Source: JAAUTG01 sp964458705
Lineage (GTDB): Bacteria; Bacteroidota; Bacteroidia; Chitinophagales; Saprospiraceae
Assembly (NCBI GenBank): GCA_964458705.1
Contig: CAYWKD010000013.1
Span: 16,449-80,448 of the forward strand
Direction of reading: 5' to 3'
DNA length: 64,000 nt
The position numbers and the translations under genes were made by a program. The notes below the pieces were generated by a model. That model worked only from the letters and a program-made list of their open reading frames with translations, ran no database searches and was not told where the DNA came from. Position 1 is the first letter of the stretch. Each line of letters begins with the position of its first letter. This document shows, piece after piece, positions 55,315 through 64,000 of this stretch.

Positions 55315-56151
55315 CTAAAGTAAATTCAAACTATTGCGAAGCGCAGAGCTAAAAAGCAATATTACTTTACGGCGATCATTCACTCGTATTCGTTCCTCTT
55401 TTACTTTCGTTACAGGGGCATGCTTAATTTTCTGGAATAAATTCGTGTAATAAACATAAGCTAAATAAACACCAAATCTAGCACCTTTGGGTAATTTAAC
55501 AATTCCAGCATAAGCATCATCAAAATCTTTTTTGATGTCCGCTTCAATCATTATTTTATCTTCTTTGGTGAATTTTGTAAAATCAACTCCTGGAAAATAA
55601 ACTCTGCCACGTTCATCGAAGTCACTTTTCATATCACGCAAGAAGTTGATCTTCTGAAATGCAGAACCTAAGCTACAGGCAGGTGATTTGAGTTGTTCAT
55701 ACTTTTCATGATCGCCTTCGCAGAATACACGTAAACACATCAAGCCTACTACTTCTGCTGAACCATAAATATATTGCTTGTAGAGTGCATCCTCGTAAGT
55801 GTTAAAATGTAAATCCATTTCCATGCTATCTAAAAAAGCATCGATCAGTTCCATTTCAATTTGATACTGGTGTACCACTTTTTGGAAAGATTGCAACACA
55901 GGATTTAGACTAATTTTATTCTTAATAGCCTTGTGAGTATCTAAACGAAACTCTTTTAGCAACTCAGCCTTTGGATAATCGTGGAAAGTATCTACAATTT
56001 CATCGGCAAACCGAACGAAACCATAAATCGCATAAATGGGGCTACGTAACTTTTTGTCAAAGACGCGAATTCCCATCGAAAAGGATGTGCTGTAACGATT
56101 AGTAATCAACTCACTGCACTGATCGCAAACTTGATTGTATAATGAAAGCAT
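55315..56151 (-). CDS. crtB: Phytoene synthase
   Basis: This 278-aa squalene/phytoene synthase condenses two geranylgeranyl diphosphates to phytoene. Both Asp-rich motifs are present: 'FVRFADEIVD' (Asp50, Asp54) and 'INFLRDMKSDFDERGRVYFP'. N-terminal 'ITNRYSTSFSMGIRV' is typical of CrtB. It lies 48 nt downstream of crtI on the same strand and 26 nt before the lycopene cyclase gene. Confidence 0.93.
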   Translation of the reverse strand: MLSLYNQVCDQCSELITNRYSTSFSMGIRVFDKKLRSPIYAIYGFVRFADEIVDTFHDYPKAELLKEFRLDTHKAIKNKISLNPVLQSFQKVVHQYQIEMELIDAFLDSMEMDLHFNTYEDALYKQYIYGSAEVVGLMCLRVFCEGDHEKYEQLKSPACSLGSAFQKINFLRDMKSDFDERGRVYFPGVDFTKFTKEDKIMIEADIKKDFDDAYAGIVKLPKGARFGVYLAYVYYTNLFQKIKHAPVTKVKEERIRVNDRRKVILLFSSALRNSLNLL

Positions 56152-56199
56152 AGCAGTTTATAATTAATAGAGCCTGATAAAGTTGGTTAATACGTGGTT

Positions 56200-57687
56200 C
56201 TAATTATTTCGCTCTATGTATTTCTTTACTTCGCTTGCCACGACCTGCCCAGATATCAACGAAGGAGGTACACCTGGACCTGGAGTGGTCAATTGTCCCG
56301 TAAAATACAGATTTTCTACTTTTTTGCTCTTTAATTTTGGTTTAAGAAAAGCAGTTTGCAAAAGGGTATTAGCAAGTCCGTAGGCATTTCCCTTGAACGC
56401 ATGATAATCCTCTATGAAATCTCTATGAGCAAAAGAGCGCTTATACACTACTGCTTCTCGTATCGTTTGTCCAGTCAAATTTTCCAAGCGATCCATTACC
56501 AAATGGTAATACTTTTCTCGCATAGCCTCTGTATCTTCTAATGCTGGAGCGGTTGGAATGAGAATAAATAGATTTTCTTTGCCTACTGGCGCAACACTTT
56601 CGTCCGTTATGGAAGGCACACAAGCATAAAACAAGGGCTTGCTCGGCCACTGTGGTTGATCATATATTTCTACGGCATGTTGCGTGAAATCCTCATCAAA
56701 GAATAGATTGTGATGATGTAAGTTATTCAGTTTCTTGTCCACGCCTAAATAAAAGAGTAAAGAAGAGGGTGCCATTGTGCGTTTATCCCAGTACTTCTCA
56801 CCGTATTGACGGTGTTGAGGAGCAAGAATTTCTTGATCTATATGATGGTAATCTGCACCACCAATTACTACATCAGCTTGGTATTCTCCTTTTGAAGTAA
56901 TGACTTTTGTAGCATGTCCGTTTGGAACATAAATTTGTTCTACTTCTTCATTCAACTCAATTTTTACTCCTTTTTCTTCTGCCAACCTCACCATTCCTTC
57001 CACAATCTTATGCATTCCACCTCTCGGATACCAAGTGCCTAAAGACATATCAGCATAATTCATCAAACTGTACATAGCAGGTGTGTTCTCAGGTGTTGCA
57101 CCAAGAAATAATACAGGAAACGAGAGTAACTCAACGAGTTGTGGATGCTTAAACAACTTTTTTATGCTTGAAGCAATAGAACTAAACATCTGTAAGCGAA
57201 ACATACTCGCCACAATTCTGAAATCAGCAAATTCCCAAATTGAATGACTCGGTTTATGCACAAATTCATTCATACCTACCTCGTACTTGTACTGGGCTTC
57301 TTTTAGAAATTTACGGAGTTTATTTCCACTGCCAGCCTCATAGTGCTCAAACATGGCGATTAACTCTTCCATATCCGCGGGAACTTCCATCACATCTCCT
57401 TTCCCAAAATGCACCGCATAGGAAGGATCAAGACGAATTAAATCGTAATAGTCAGATACCTTTTTGCCGAAATGCTCAAAATACTGCTCAAATACGTCAG
57501 GCATCCAATACCAACTCGGTCCCATATCAAACATGAAACCTTCTGCTTCAAACTTTCTGGCACGTCCACCAGGAACGCTATTTTTTTCCAAAATAGTAAC
57601 ATCATGCCCTGCATCCGCCAAGCATGTAGCAGCTGAAAGTCCTGCAAATCCCGCTCCTATGACAACAATTTTTTTAGCCAATTTCAA
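56200..57687 (-). CDS. crtI: Phytoene desaturase
   Basis: This 495-aa FAD enzyme desaturates phytoene to lycopene. The N-terminal dinucleotide fold is 'IVVIGAGFAGLSAATCLADA', followed by 'EKNSVPGGRARKFEAEGFMF' and 'DMGPSWYWMPDVF'. The C-terminal signature 'LYFTGQLTTPGPGVPPSLIS' is diagnostic for CrtI. It starts at a TTG (57687; another at 57681), with no in-frame ATG nearby. It is the first gene of the carotenoid operon, whose product would colour the cells yellow or orange and protect them from light. Confidence 0.93.
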   Translation of the reverse strand: MKLAKKIVVIGAGFAGLSAATCLADAGHDVTILEKNSVPGGRARKFEAEGFMFDMGPSWYWMPDVFEQYFEHFGKKVSDYYDLIRLDPSYAVHFGKGDVMEVPADMEELIAMFEHYEAGSGNKLRKFLKEAQYKYEVGMNEFVHKPSHSIWEFADFRIVASMFRLQMFSSIASSIKKLFKHPQLVELLSFPVLFLGATPENTPAMYSLMNYADMSLGTWYPRGGMHKIVEGMVRLAEEKGVKIELNEEVEQIYVPNGHATKVITSKGEYQADVVIGGADYHHIDQEILAPQHRQYGEKYWDKRTMAPSSLLFYLGVDKKLNNLHHHNLFFDEDFTQHAVEIYDQPQWPSKPLFYACVPSITDESVAPVGKENLFILIPTAPALEDTEAMREKYYHLVMDRLENLTGQTIREAVVYKRSFAHRDFIEDYHAFKGNAYGLANTLLQTAFLKPKLKSKKVENLYFTGQLTTPGPGVPPSLISGQVVASEVKKYIERNN

Positions 57688-57945
57688 TAGATTAATTAAG
57701 TACGGATTACTAACATAGGCTTAGTAGTTTTGTTCATGTAGAAAATAGTTTTGGTGTGTGAGAAAAAGAATAGGTCGAAAGGCGTTTGGAGTTGCCTTAG
57801 GCAAAAATCTAATGATCCTATTTTTCTCTGACTAGTCAGCACTTCGAGAGTCAACATTAACTATTTTTGCTTAGAGTTAATGGACTAGCATTTGGAAGAA
57901 GTAGGCAAGTAAAAAGCCATACTTGGTGATTACCTTACTTCTTTC

Positions 57946-59523
57946 TTACAATTTTATTAGCTGCTTACTTTGCATATTTGTCCCCGATTGCAGACGGACA
58001 TGATAAATACCTTTGCTCAAGTTACTTACTTTGTAATTTATACGCTGCTGCTGCCTTGGTGTTTTTTTGTTGAGTGGTGTAGCAACTAGGCGTCCACTTT
58101 GATCAAAAATTTGCAGCAGACAGTAACCTTCGCTTTCGATGGTGAATTGAACCCAGTCTCCAACTGGATTTGGATGGATAGAAAGAATATCTCTACCAGC
58201 CTGCTGATTTTGCTCTCTTGTGGAGGTAGGCATACAACTACCTGCATCAATGATTGGCAAGGTAGCATACTGATCTAGCATAACGCTCTGTAAATCTGCA
58301 TTTTCCAAGCAGAACCAGTCTTTTAAGATAGTGGCATAAAGCGAGCGGAAGTCATACTGCATTGGAATATTGTCTTGATAAGAAGCATATTGTGGAATAA
58401 GCGGATTTTGACCTGTAATGCCGCCTTTAATTGGCTCGCCAAATACGAAAGTTGGTGCGGCGGCACCGTGATCCGTGCCAAGACTGCTATTAGAGGTAAT
58501 ACGTCGCCCGAACTCTGAAAAAGTCATTCCAACAACTCGATGCGCCAACCCCTGCATTCTTATATCCTGCATGAAAGCCTCGATGGCATCAGAAAGTTGA
58601 TGGAGCAGGTTGGCGTGCTCTCCGACAATGTGATTGTTTGCATTAACTTGATTATCGTGCGTATCGAAACCGCTAATAGAGACTAGATAAATCCTCGTTT
58701 TCATACCTCCCGAGATCATCCTTGAGACAATCGCTAGTTGCTCTGCCAAGTTATTATTGTTTGGATAGTCCACTACATTTCGAGAACTCAAATAAGCCAG
58801 TGCTACTCGTTCTCCATAGGCATTCGATTGTCGCTTTATCAACCGAACATGCTCTAGCAGTTCACCTGCTGGAGTATTTGGTACGGGAGTATCTACCCCT
58901 TCTACCATTCGATAGAACTGCTTTGGATCGAAAACAGACATACCCATTGCCAATCCATTTCCTTGAAATGTCAGCGATAAGCGAGGCCCGATTTCAAGCG
59001 AGAGAGGATCAGGCATTTGCTCGTTTGGATAATCCATTGGAAAGTTAGGAAATTCATTCTCTAAGTACCGACCAGCCCAGCCTGTACTCAGCACTTCATT
59101 ATGATCTGCTCCTGTCATCCAAATATCCGAAGAACGAAAATGAGAAAAATCTTGATTGGGATAACCCACGGATTGTATAATGTTTACATAGCCTTCATCG
59201 TATAAATTGCGAATGCCTTTCATGGCAGGATGCAAAGCAACTTTGTCTTGACCATCTAGTTTAATTAAGCTACTTTCAGGCAAAATAACGTGCGGTCTAG
59301 CTTGGGTTAACTGACTATATTGGTCAATAGGTATGACTGTATTTAGCCCATCATTGCCACCATCCAATCGAATTAGCACTAACACTCTATCTGTCTCTAC
59401 CAAGCTGTTTTCAAGCAATCGCACCCAAGAAGAGGAACTCACTGTACCTGCACCAGTATTAGGGATGAAGTGAGGCATGACGGAACTAGCGGCTGCGTAT
59501 TGTAGGAAATTTCTTCTTTTCAT
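57946..59523 (-). CDS. DUF1501 protein with T9SS sorting domain
   Basis: This 525-aa protein opens with a twin-arginine-like/secretion leader (MKRRNFLQYAAASSVMPHF). It has the DUF1501 body ('VLIRLDGGNDGLNTVIPIDQ', 'FSHFRSSDIWMTG', 'GTDHGAAAPTFVFG'), a fold related to sulfatase-like enzymes. The last ~75 residues are a T9SS type A sorting domain ('SIHPNPVGDWVQFTIESEG' to 'GIYHVRLQSG'). It is the second gene of the DUF1800-DUF1501 pair. The activity is unknown, and it probably ends up at the cell surface. Confidence 0.9.
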   Translation of the reverse strand: MKRRNFLQYAAASSVMPHFIPNTGAGTVSSSSWVRLLENSLVETDRVLVLIRLDGGNDGLNTVIPIDQYSQLTQARPHVILPESSLIKLDGQDKVALHPAMKGIRNLYDEGYVNIIQSVGYPNQDFSHFRSSDIWMTGADHNEVLSTGWAGRYLENEFPNFPMDYPNEQMPDPLSLEIGPRLSLTFQGNGLAMGMSVFDPKQFYRMVEGVDTPVPNTPAGELLEHVRLIKRQSNAYGERVALAYLSSRNVVDYPNNNNLAEQLAIVSRMISGGMKTRIYLVSISGFDTHDNQVNANNHIVGEHANLLHQLSDAIEAFMQDIRMQGLAHRVVGMTFSEFGRRITSNSSLGTDHGAAAPTFVFGEPIKGGITGQNPLIPQYASYQDNIPMQYDFRSLYATILKDWFCLENADLQSVMLDQYATLPIIDAGSCMPTSTREQNQQAGRDILSIHPNPVGDWVQFTIESEGYCLLQIFDQSGRLVATPLNKKTPRQQQRINYKVSNLSKGIYHVRLQSGTNMQSKQLIKL

Positions 59524-59571
59524 GCTGCATAATTTCTGATGGTGAAAAATGAGAAGAGCGTTGACGATGAA

Positions 59572-61215
59572 TTAAAATAATTGATATTCTTCTTGATGTA
59601 ATACAGTATAGAAGAAAGGGCGTAGTCGGCTACGAACTATCTCTCGCTTCATTTCATCATTCGGGTTAAATAGGTATTCGTTCCAAGCATCTGTCCAGTA
59701 GTAATCATTCACCTGTCCTGAGAGTAAAATGGCTTTCAACTGTGAGCGAAAGGATGTACTCACTTCAATTGGGAACTGCCATTTGACAACAAAATCAACT
59801 AGTTCGTTAGGATCGGCAGCACCAGGTATCTGCTCTACGGTTGCTAGAATATCAAGTTGAGCTAAAAAATTTTCAGTTGAAATACCTGACCAGAGTATCC
59901 AATCTACGAAGGAGGCTCTATTGGGTAGCGTATTGGTAGTAATCCAGTTTTTGTCAAACATTGGAATTTGATAGTAGGCTGGCCAGCCAGCTACATTAGG
60001 GGGATCGCCTAAGTTTTGATCGAATACATAGCTCATGTAAACCAAGTTACCATTATGCTCATAGCGATCTCTGAGTCTTGTTTTGGGCGGTAGTGGCGTA
60101 TTAAACTCGCGATATAGCGAAACAATAAAATCTATTGGGCTTTTGATAATTGCTCCTTTTCGCAGTACGTCGAAAAAGTGTTGACTGCCAAAGAGTACTT
60201 TTAAAACAGGTAAAATTTCGTAATCGTTAGTGCGTAGCTGCTCTGCTAGAGGTGCTATGATGTTGCTTTCCGTCCACTCATCAATATTGTAATGCACAAA
60301 AAAGCGGTATAGCTTTCGGCATAAAAATAAGGCACATTCTTCTTGCTCAAAAAGCATATCTAGTAGTTCATCTAGCTCTTCCTTTCCTCTTTGCCCTGAC
60401 CTTCCTCTGATGATTCGATCACCATAAAACTCAGAAAATTGTTTATCAGAGTTGTCGTGTGCTTCTTCTTCGAAGTAGGATTGACCGTTACCGTAATTAT
60501 GACGCCACCCTGTTAAAATGCGAGCAGCAGCTCGAACATCCCCCTCGGTGAAATTAGCGTTAGGACCTTTGCCGATACAATACAATTCTTGTAGTTCTCT
60601 CGCATAATTCTCATCTGGAGCTTCTTTATGATTGTACTGCCCATTCAAAAAATGCAACATAGCAGCATCTAGGGTTACTGCTTTTACTAGTGTTTTTACA
60701 TTACCAAGTGCGTGTCGGCGCATGAGTTCAATGTAGCGATAGTCCCAGCGACCAAAGAAAACTTCGTAGAACTGGATCGGAATATGGTTGAACCAGAATA
60801 AGATCATTTTTTCATGGATCGTTTCCTCTTGTTCTATCATATTACTCAACCACCAACATTTTAGAGACCATATTCTTGCACCCTCAGCTTCATTGTTGTA
60901 AGGTGCTTGCAACCAACCTGAACCAAAAGGCACATCGGGGTCGGTGTATTCTTCGTCATTATAATCATTTACAGGCGGCAGCGGTCTGAGTGATTCTTTC
61001 AGCAGCTCCTCCAAGGCAGTCTCTAAGTCAAGCGTGTTAAAATAGTCAATGTCTTTTATGGTTGCACCAAAGAGTATGCGCCTCAAAAGATGGGTCGCAG
61101 CGGCTCTATTCCACTCACCTGTGTATGGAGAGAGATCGCCATTGAGAGGAGCGGTGGTTTCAATAGAAGAAGTAATTGGAGGGGTAGGAAACTGGAGGAA
61201 TGCTCTACGATTCAT
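59572..61215 (-). CDS. DUF1800 family protein
   Basis: This 547-aa protein matches DUF1800: 'HLLRRILFGATIKDIDYFNT', 'MILFWFNHIPIQFYEV', 'NYARELQELYCIGKGPNANF' and 'LFGSQHFFDVLRKGAIIKSP'. It has an N-terminal MNRRAFLQF that resembles the DUF1501 leader. DUF1800 and DUF1501 genes are very often paired in Bacteroidota, Planctomycetes and Proteobacteria, and both are thought to be exported. Function is unknown. It lies 48 nt before the DUF1501 gene on the same strand. Confidence 0.9.
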   Translation of the reverse strand: MNRRAFLQFPTPPITSSIETTAPLNGDLSPYTGEWNRAAATHLLRRILFGATIKDIDYFNTLDLETALEELLKESLRPLPPVNDYNDEEYTDPDVPFGSGWLQAPYNNEAEGARIWSLKCWWLSNMIEQEETIHEKMILFWFNHIPIQFYEVFFGRWDYRYIELMRRHALGNVKTLVKAVTLDAAMLHFLNGQYNHKEAPDENYARELQELYCIGKGPNANFTEGDVRAAARILTGWRHNYGNGQSYFEEEAHDNSDKQFSEFYGDRIIRGRSGQRGKEELDELLDMLFEQEECALFLCRKLYRFFVHYNIDEWTESNIIAPLAEQLRTNDYEILPVLKVLFGSQHFFDVLRKGAIIKSPIDFIVSLYREFNTPLPPKTRLRDRYEHNGNLVYMSYVFDQNLGDPPNVAGWPAYYQIPMFDKNWITTNTLPNRASFVDWILWSGISTENFLAQLDILATVEQIPGAADPNELVDFVVKWQFPIEVSTSFRSQLKAILLSGQVNDYYWTDAWNEYLFNPNDEMKREIVRSRLRPFFYTVLHQEEYQLF

Positions 61216-61309
61216 GATTTTGAACTTTTTACAAAGATTCTACTTTTGTAAACGCTACAATGTTATGCTTAGTCTGTAAAGACTATTCTGATAGTAATTA
61301 TCAAGGTAG

Positions 61310-63730
61310 TTACCACTCATACCCTACCATCACCATGAAGTTTCTACCCAACTCATCTGCATAATAACGCAAGCGATTAGTGTAATTCCTGTAGCTAACA
61401 TTGAAAAGGTTGTGGACTTGTACTTGCCATTTTAGATGTTTCCATTTTCCTTGCCAGAGCAAGTTCATCAAGAAGTAGCCTTTGGGCGGTGCTGCAATAT
61501 CAAAGTTTTTTGCGTTATTCGCAAATAGCTCAATATCTGTTCTAAAAGCATTAATGACTTCGTCCACAGTAAGTATTCTTGGGTGTTGGTACTGCTCAAA
61601 GGTGTATTGAGTCATGATGCTTAGCCTTGTTTGATCGAAAAAGGAAATCGTAGGGGTAAAATCCAACTGATAGTTCATTGCTATGGGTGGCATTCCAATG
61701 AAGAAGTCATCATCCTCAATGTCTTTTGCCCAGATGTAGCTCGTTTTGAAAGTGGAATTGAATTGTTTGTGGTGTTGCCATTGGGTGGCAGCATCTATAC
61801 CCCAAATAAGGGCATTACTTTGCTCATAAATAAAGAAAGGCGAAGTTCCTCTGACTGTTCTTGTCAAACCAGCAGGTCGCGCATTGATAAAGTTTTCGAT
61901 ATAATTGACATAACCTGTTACTTCAAGCTGAAAGTCTTTTTTCTTTATATTATAAGTATTAATCCATTTGTATCCTACCTCTGATGGTACAGGTTTATCT
62001 TCTTCTGTTAGTATATCTTTAGTAGAAATCAAATCTTTTTCTTCATTGATGGTATGTCTCCAAAATCCGTATTCTAAAAAGCTAACATGCCGACCAAATC
62101 GATACAATTCTGCTACGTTTGGCGGTCGCCAAGCAGTGCCTATATTGGTGCGAAAAGTGGTAGATTGATTAATGTTATGTCTATAGCCAAGTGTTGCGGT
62201 TACATTTTGGAAGTCCAGTTGGTTGCGGTAGATGTTGTTATTCGCCTGTCGTCCCACTATTTCAGCGTACTGATAATCGTATCGAATACCAGCCTCCAAG
62301 AGATGCTCATCCCAGTTTACTGCCTCAATTAAGTACACTCCGTAGCGCGTTTGGTCGTAATTGGGAATGAAAGGCACGGTATTGGTACCAGGTAAGTTGT
62401 CATTCGCTTGCTCTGACCATTGAACGCCTAAGCGACCACTCATGCGCTCGTTCCAAGCGGTATGTATCCATTCTGCATCAATACTTTCTGTTTTTAATTC
62501 TAAATCAATATTAGGAATCTCTAAGTCGTTGCCTTTTCGTACATCAAATTCTTTACGCTTATTGATTTGGCGACCATATTGAATCCAGAAAGACTGCTGT
62601 TGTCCTGTCCATGTAGCTTTTGCTTTGTATAAGTCGTGCTGAACGCCTTGTTTTGGTGTATTGATGTCATAGCTGAATGGTTCGGTAAAATTGGGAATTT
62701 CACTGTTGAGCGCTTTTAGTAAATCATCTAAATTTCCATTTACAGAACCCCTCAGAATACCTAATTCTTGTTCAAAGTGGCTGTAATAAACTTCAATGTC
62801 TAACTCTGCAATTGGATGAATCCGAATGCCTCCAGAATAACTCAGTTCTTCTTTACCCGTGTTTGTCAGTTGGTAGTCAGGAGTATGGAGATCACCCTGT
62901 TTAAGCAATGAGCCGGCACCCATTACACTCCACCATTTAAAGCCCTTTTGTAATTTTAATGTGCTTTCTCCAGATTGTCCGTTGCTTTTGCCTACTACAT
63001 TCAATTCGCCTTTGAATGGCGTGGATAGTTCTAGCCGAGGTGCTTTTATCAGAAGCACTCCACCAAGGGCATCTGGGCCGTAGCGAACTGTTGCAGCTCC
63101 TTTAATGACTTCCAATTCGTCAATGATGGAAGGATCTATTTCGGGAGCGTGATCCGTACCCCAATTCTGAAACTCATGGCGCAGCCCTTCATTTACAATC
63201 AAGATGCGATTGCTATGTAATCCATGAATAACAGGCTTCACCACATTCTGTCCTGTGCTGATGGTAGAAATGCCACTTATGGTACTAGCTATGTCACCTA
63301 GTGATTGAGTAGCCATACGTTCTAGTGCTGCTTGTTCTAATTTAGTGTTAGAGATAGAGGATAAGCCACTTTCTGCTTGCTCTGCCTCTATGATTATACT
63401 TTCTAGCAGAAATTCTTCGGGAGCTAGATAGACTTGTACTGCGGAGTGATGAAAGTCGTGGTGATGCTCTAAGGTCTTGTAGCCAACATAAGAAAAAAGG
63501 AGATCATATTCTTTTTTACAAAGTCCTCCTATTTTGAAAAAGCCTTCTTCGTTAGTTGTTGTCCCAATATTCGTATTGACTACTTGAATGCTTACAAAAG
63601 GCAGAGGCAGTTCTGTGTTGCGGTCATAAGCGTAGCCTTCCAGCGTGAAATCGCAGTTGGAGTTGGTTTGACTAAATGCGATTGAAGGAGTTAAAAATAA
63701 AAATACTGCCAGTAGCTTTTCTAATCTCAT
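61310..63730 (-). CDS. TonB-dependent receptor, ZnuD-like (probable metal uptake)
   Basis: This 806-aa outer-membrane receptor has a signal peptide (LAVFLFLTPSIAFSQ) and a carboxypeptidase-like leader ('LEGYAYDRNTELPLPFVSIQ'). The plug has 'GLHSNRILIVNEGLRHEF' followed by a 'DHAPEIDP' motif, a pattern seen in ZnuD-type zinc receptors. A large barrel ends in YEW. A His-rich run (HHHDFHH) lies in the leader domain. Together with the 31-bp operator upstream, this suggests zinc or similar metal uptake. The metal assignment is inferred. ATG 63730 is chosen over a TTG nine codons earlier. Confidence 0.87.
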   Translation of the reverse strand: MRLEKLLAVFLFLTPSIAFSQTNSNCDFTLEGYAYDRNTELPLPFVSIQVVNTNIGTTTNEEGFFKIGGLCKKEYDLLFSYVGYKTLEHHHDFHHSAVQVYLAPEEFLLESIIIEAEQAESGLSSISNTKLEQAALERMATQSLGDIASTISGISTISTGQNVVKPVIHGLHSNRILIVNEGLRHEFQNWGTDHAPEIDPSIIDELEVIKGAATVRYGPDALGGVLLIKAPRLELSTPFKGELNVVGKSNGQSGESTLKLQKGFKWWSVMGAGSLLKQGDLHTPDYQLTNTGKEELSYSGGIRIHPIAELDIEVYYSHFEQELGILRGSVNGNLDDLLKALNSEIPNFTEPFSYDINTPKQGVQHDLYKAKATWTGQQQSFWIQYGRQINKRKEFDVRKGNDLEIPNIDLELKTESIDAEWIHTAWNERMSGRLGVQWSEQANDNLPGTNTVPFIPNYDQTRYGVYLIEAVNWDEHLLEAGIRYDYQYAEIVGRQANNNIYRNQLDFQNVTATLGYRHNINQSTTFRTNIGTAWRPPNVAELYRFGRHVSFLEYGFWRHTINEEKDLISTKDILTEEDKPVPSEVGYKWINTYNIKKKDFQLEVTGYVNYIENFINARPAGLTRTVRGTSPFFIYEQSNALIWGIDAATQWQHHKQFNSTFKTSYIWAKDIEDDDFFIGMPPIAMNYQLDFTPTISFFDQTRLSIMTQYTFEQYQHPRILTVDEVINAFRTDIELFANNAKNFDIAAPPKGYFLMNLLWQGKWKHLKWQVQVHNLFNVSYRNYTNRLRYYADELGRNFMVMVGYEW

Positions 63731-63832
63731 ATTAAACAGTGATAACTTAAACTTCAAAATACGTATTTTTAACCTGACAATTTATAATTGAGTAAATTTG
63801 TAGTTGTCAAGTTTTATGATAAAGGTACAAAG

Positions 63833-63870
63833 CAAAATTAACTTAAATGCAACATTGTTGCATTTAAGTT
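63833..63870. promoter_or_regulatory. 31-bp palindromic operator in the divergent promoter
   Basis: Two perfect 15-bp arms (63840-63854 and 63856-63870, with core TGCAACATTGTTGCA) flank one T. A minus-strand TAATTTTG -7 element (plus 63833-63840) abuts the first arm, so a bound repressor would cover the receptor promoter. The symmetric TGCAAC-N3-GTTGCA core looks like a Fur-superfamily (Zur-type) operator; the assignment to Zur is inference. Confidence 0.65.
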
Positions 63871-63917
63871 TCTGTTATACACAATTTGCCAATTTTTCAC
63901 TAAAAAGAAGAATATTC

Positions 63918-64000
63918 ATGCGTTATCTAGTTAGCTTATTTTTTCTACTACTAACAATTTCGTCAACTGCTCAAGAGGATAGAAACCTAGAGGACTTTCA
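63918..64000 (+). CDS. Secreted protein, N-terminal fragment (runs off right edge)
   Basis: An ATG at 63918 opens a frame that continues to the window end (27 residues). It begins with a clear signal peptide (MRYLVSLFFLLLTISSTAQ, cleavage before EDRNLEDF). The gene is divergent from the ZnuD-like receptor and shares the palindromic operator, so co-regulation by the same metal-responsive repressor is likely. Nothing can be said of its mature function. Confidence 0.7.
   Translation, partial: MRYLVSLFFLLLTISSTAQEDRNLEDF

Noticed and set aside
1..64000. CRISPR array, tRNA/rRNA genes, insertion sequences or prophage
   Set aside because: I looked for direct-repeat arrays, clover-leaf or GC-rich RNA segments, transposase or integrase motifs and phage structural genes and saw none.

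Overview
The window is a chromosomal segment of a Bacteroidota bacterium, most likely of the Saprospiria/Chitinophagia type. The evidence is low-GC DNA, two proteins with C-terminal type IX secretion (T9SS) sorting domains (near 4.8 and 58 kb), TonB-dependent receptors with carboxypeptidase-like leaders, several TAnnTTTG-type -7 promoter elements and few Shine-Dalgarno sequences. I see no rRNA, tRNA, CRISPR array, insertion sequence or prophage. Species cannot be fixed from the sequence alone.

Layout. 0-9.3 kb: a truncated TonB receptor, a rhomboid protease, a glucosaminidase, a SixA-like phosphatase, a vanadium-haloperoxidase-like lipoprotein, a T9SS-exported LVIVD protein, a hotdog thioesterase, a TrmH-type RNA methylase, a zinc ribbon, a GHMP (mevalonate-type) kinase and a thioredoxin. 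9.3-26.5 kb: mainly housekeeping (thrB, thrC, mfd, a Na+/H+ antiporter, a SemiSWEET, scpA, htpG, an AI-2E transporter, a DUF2461 protein, a sigma factor, a glycosyltransferase). Two perfect 16-bp parS palindromes lie inside and just after thrC. 26.5-28.5 kb: a 0.7-kb AT-rich gap and heme A synthase, with DnaA-box-like sites and a G/C skew change; this is a candidate replication origin. 28.5-43.5 kb: a giant outer-membrane protein, an esterase, fabG, pdeM, a thioredoxin, a ParA/ribbon-helix-helix pair, yidC with a YbjQ-like gene, a DUF2231-cytochrome-LRR fusion and a lipoprotein. 43.5-47.2 kb: a four-gene sugar-acid-type catabolic operon. 47.4-52.0 kb: an ECF sigma factor and a membrane anti-sigma/TPR protein, divergent from a large TPR-CHAT protease. 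52.2-64 kb: radA, a PPK2 kinase, a carotenoid operon (crtI-crtB-lycopene cyclase), a DUF1800/DUF1501 export pair, and a ZnuD-like TonB receptor that shares a 31-bp palindromic operator with a divergent secreted-protein gene cut off by the right edge.

The best candidate for an undescribed system is the TPR-CHAT / anti-sigma / ECF-sigma module. The predicted topologies place the CHAT protease and the TPR sensor domain of the anti-sigma factor in the same compartment, which suggests a protease-released sigma switch analogous in logic to the TPR-CHAT/Csx30/RpoE circuit of type III-E CRISPR systems. The parS pair with the nearby skew switch, and the ParA partner with a duplicated acidic motif, are the next most interesting points.
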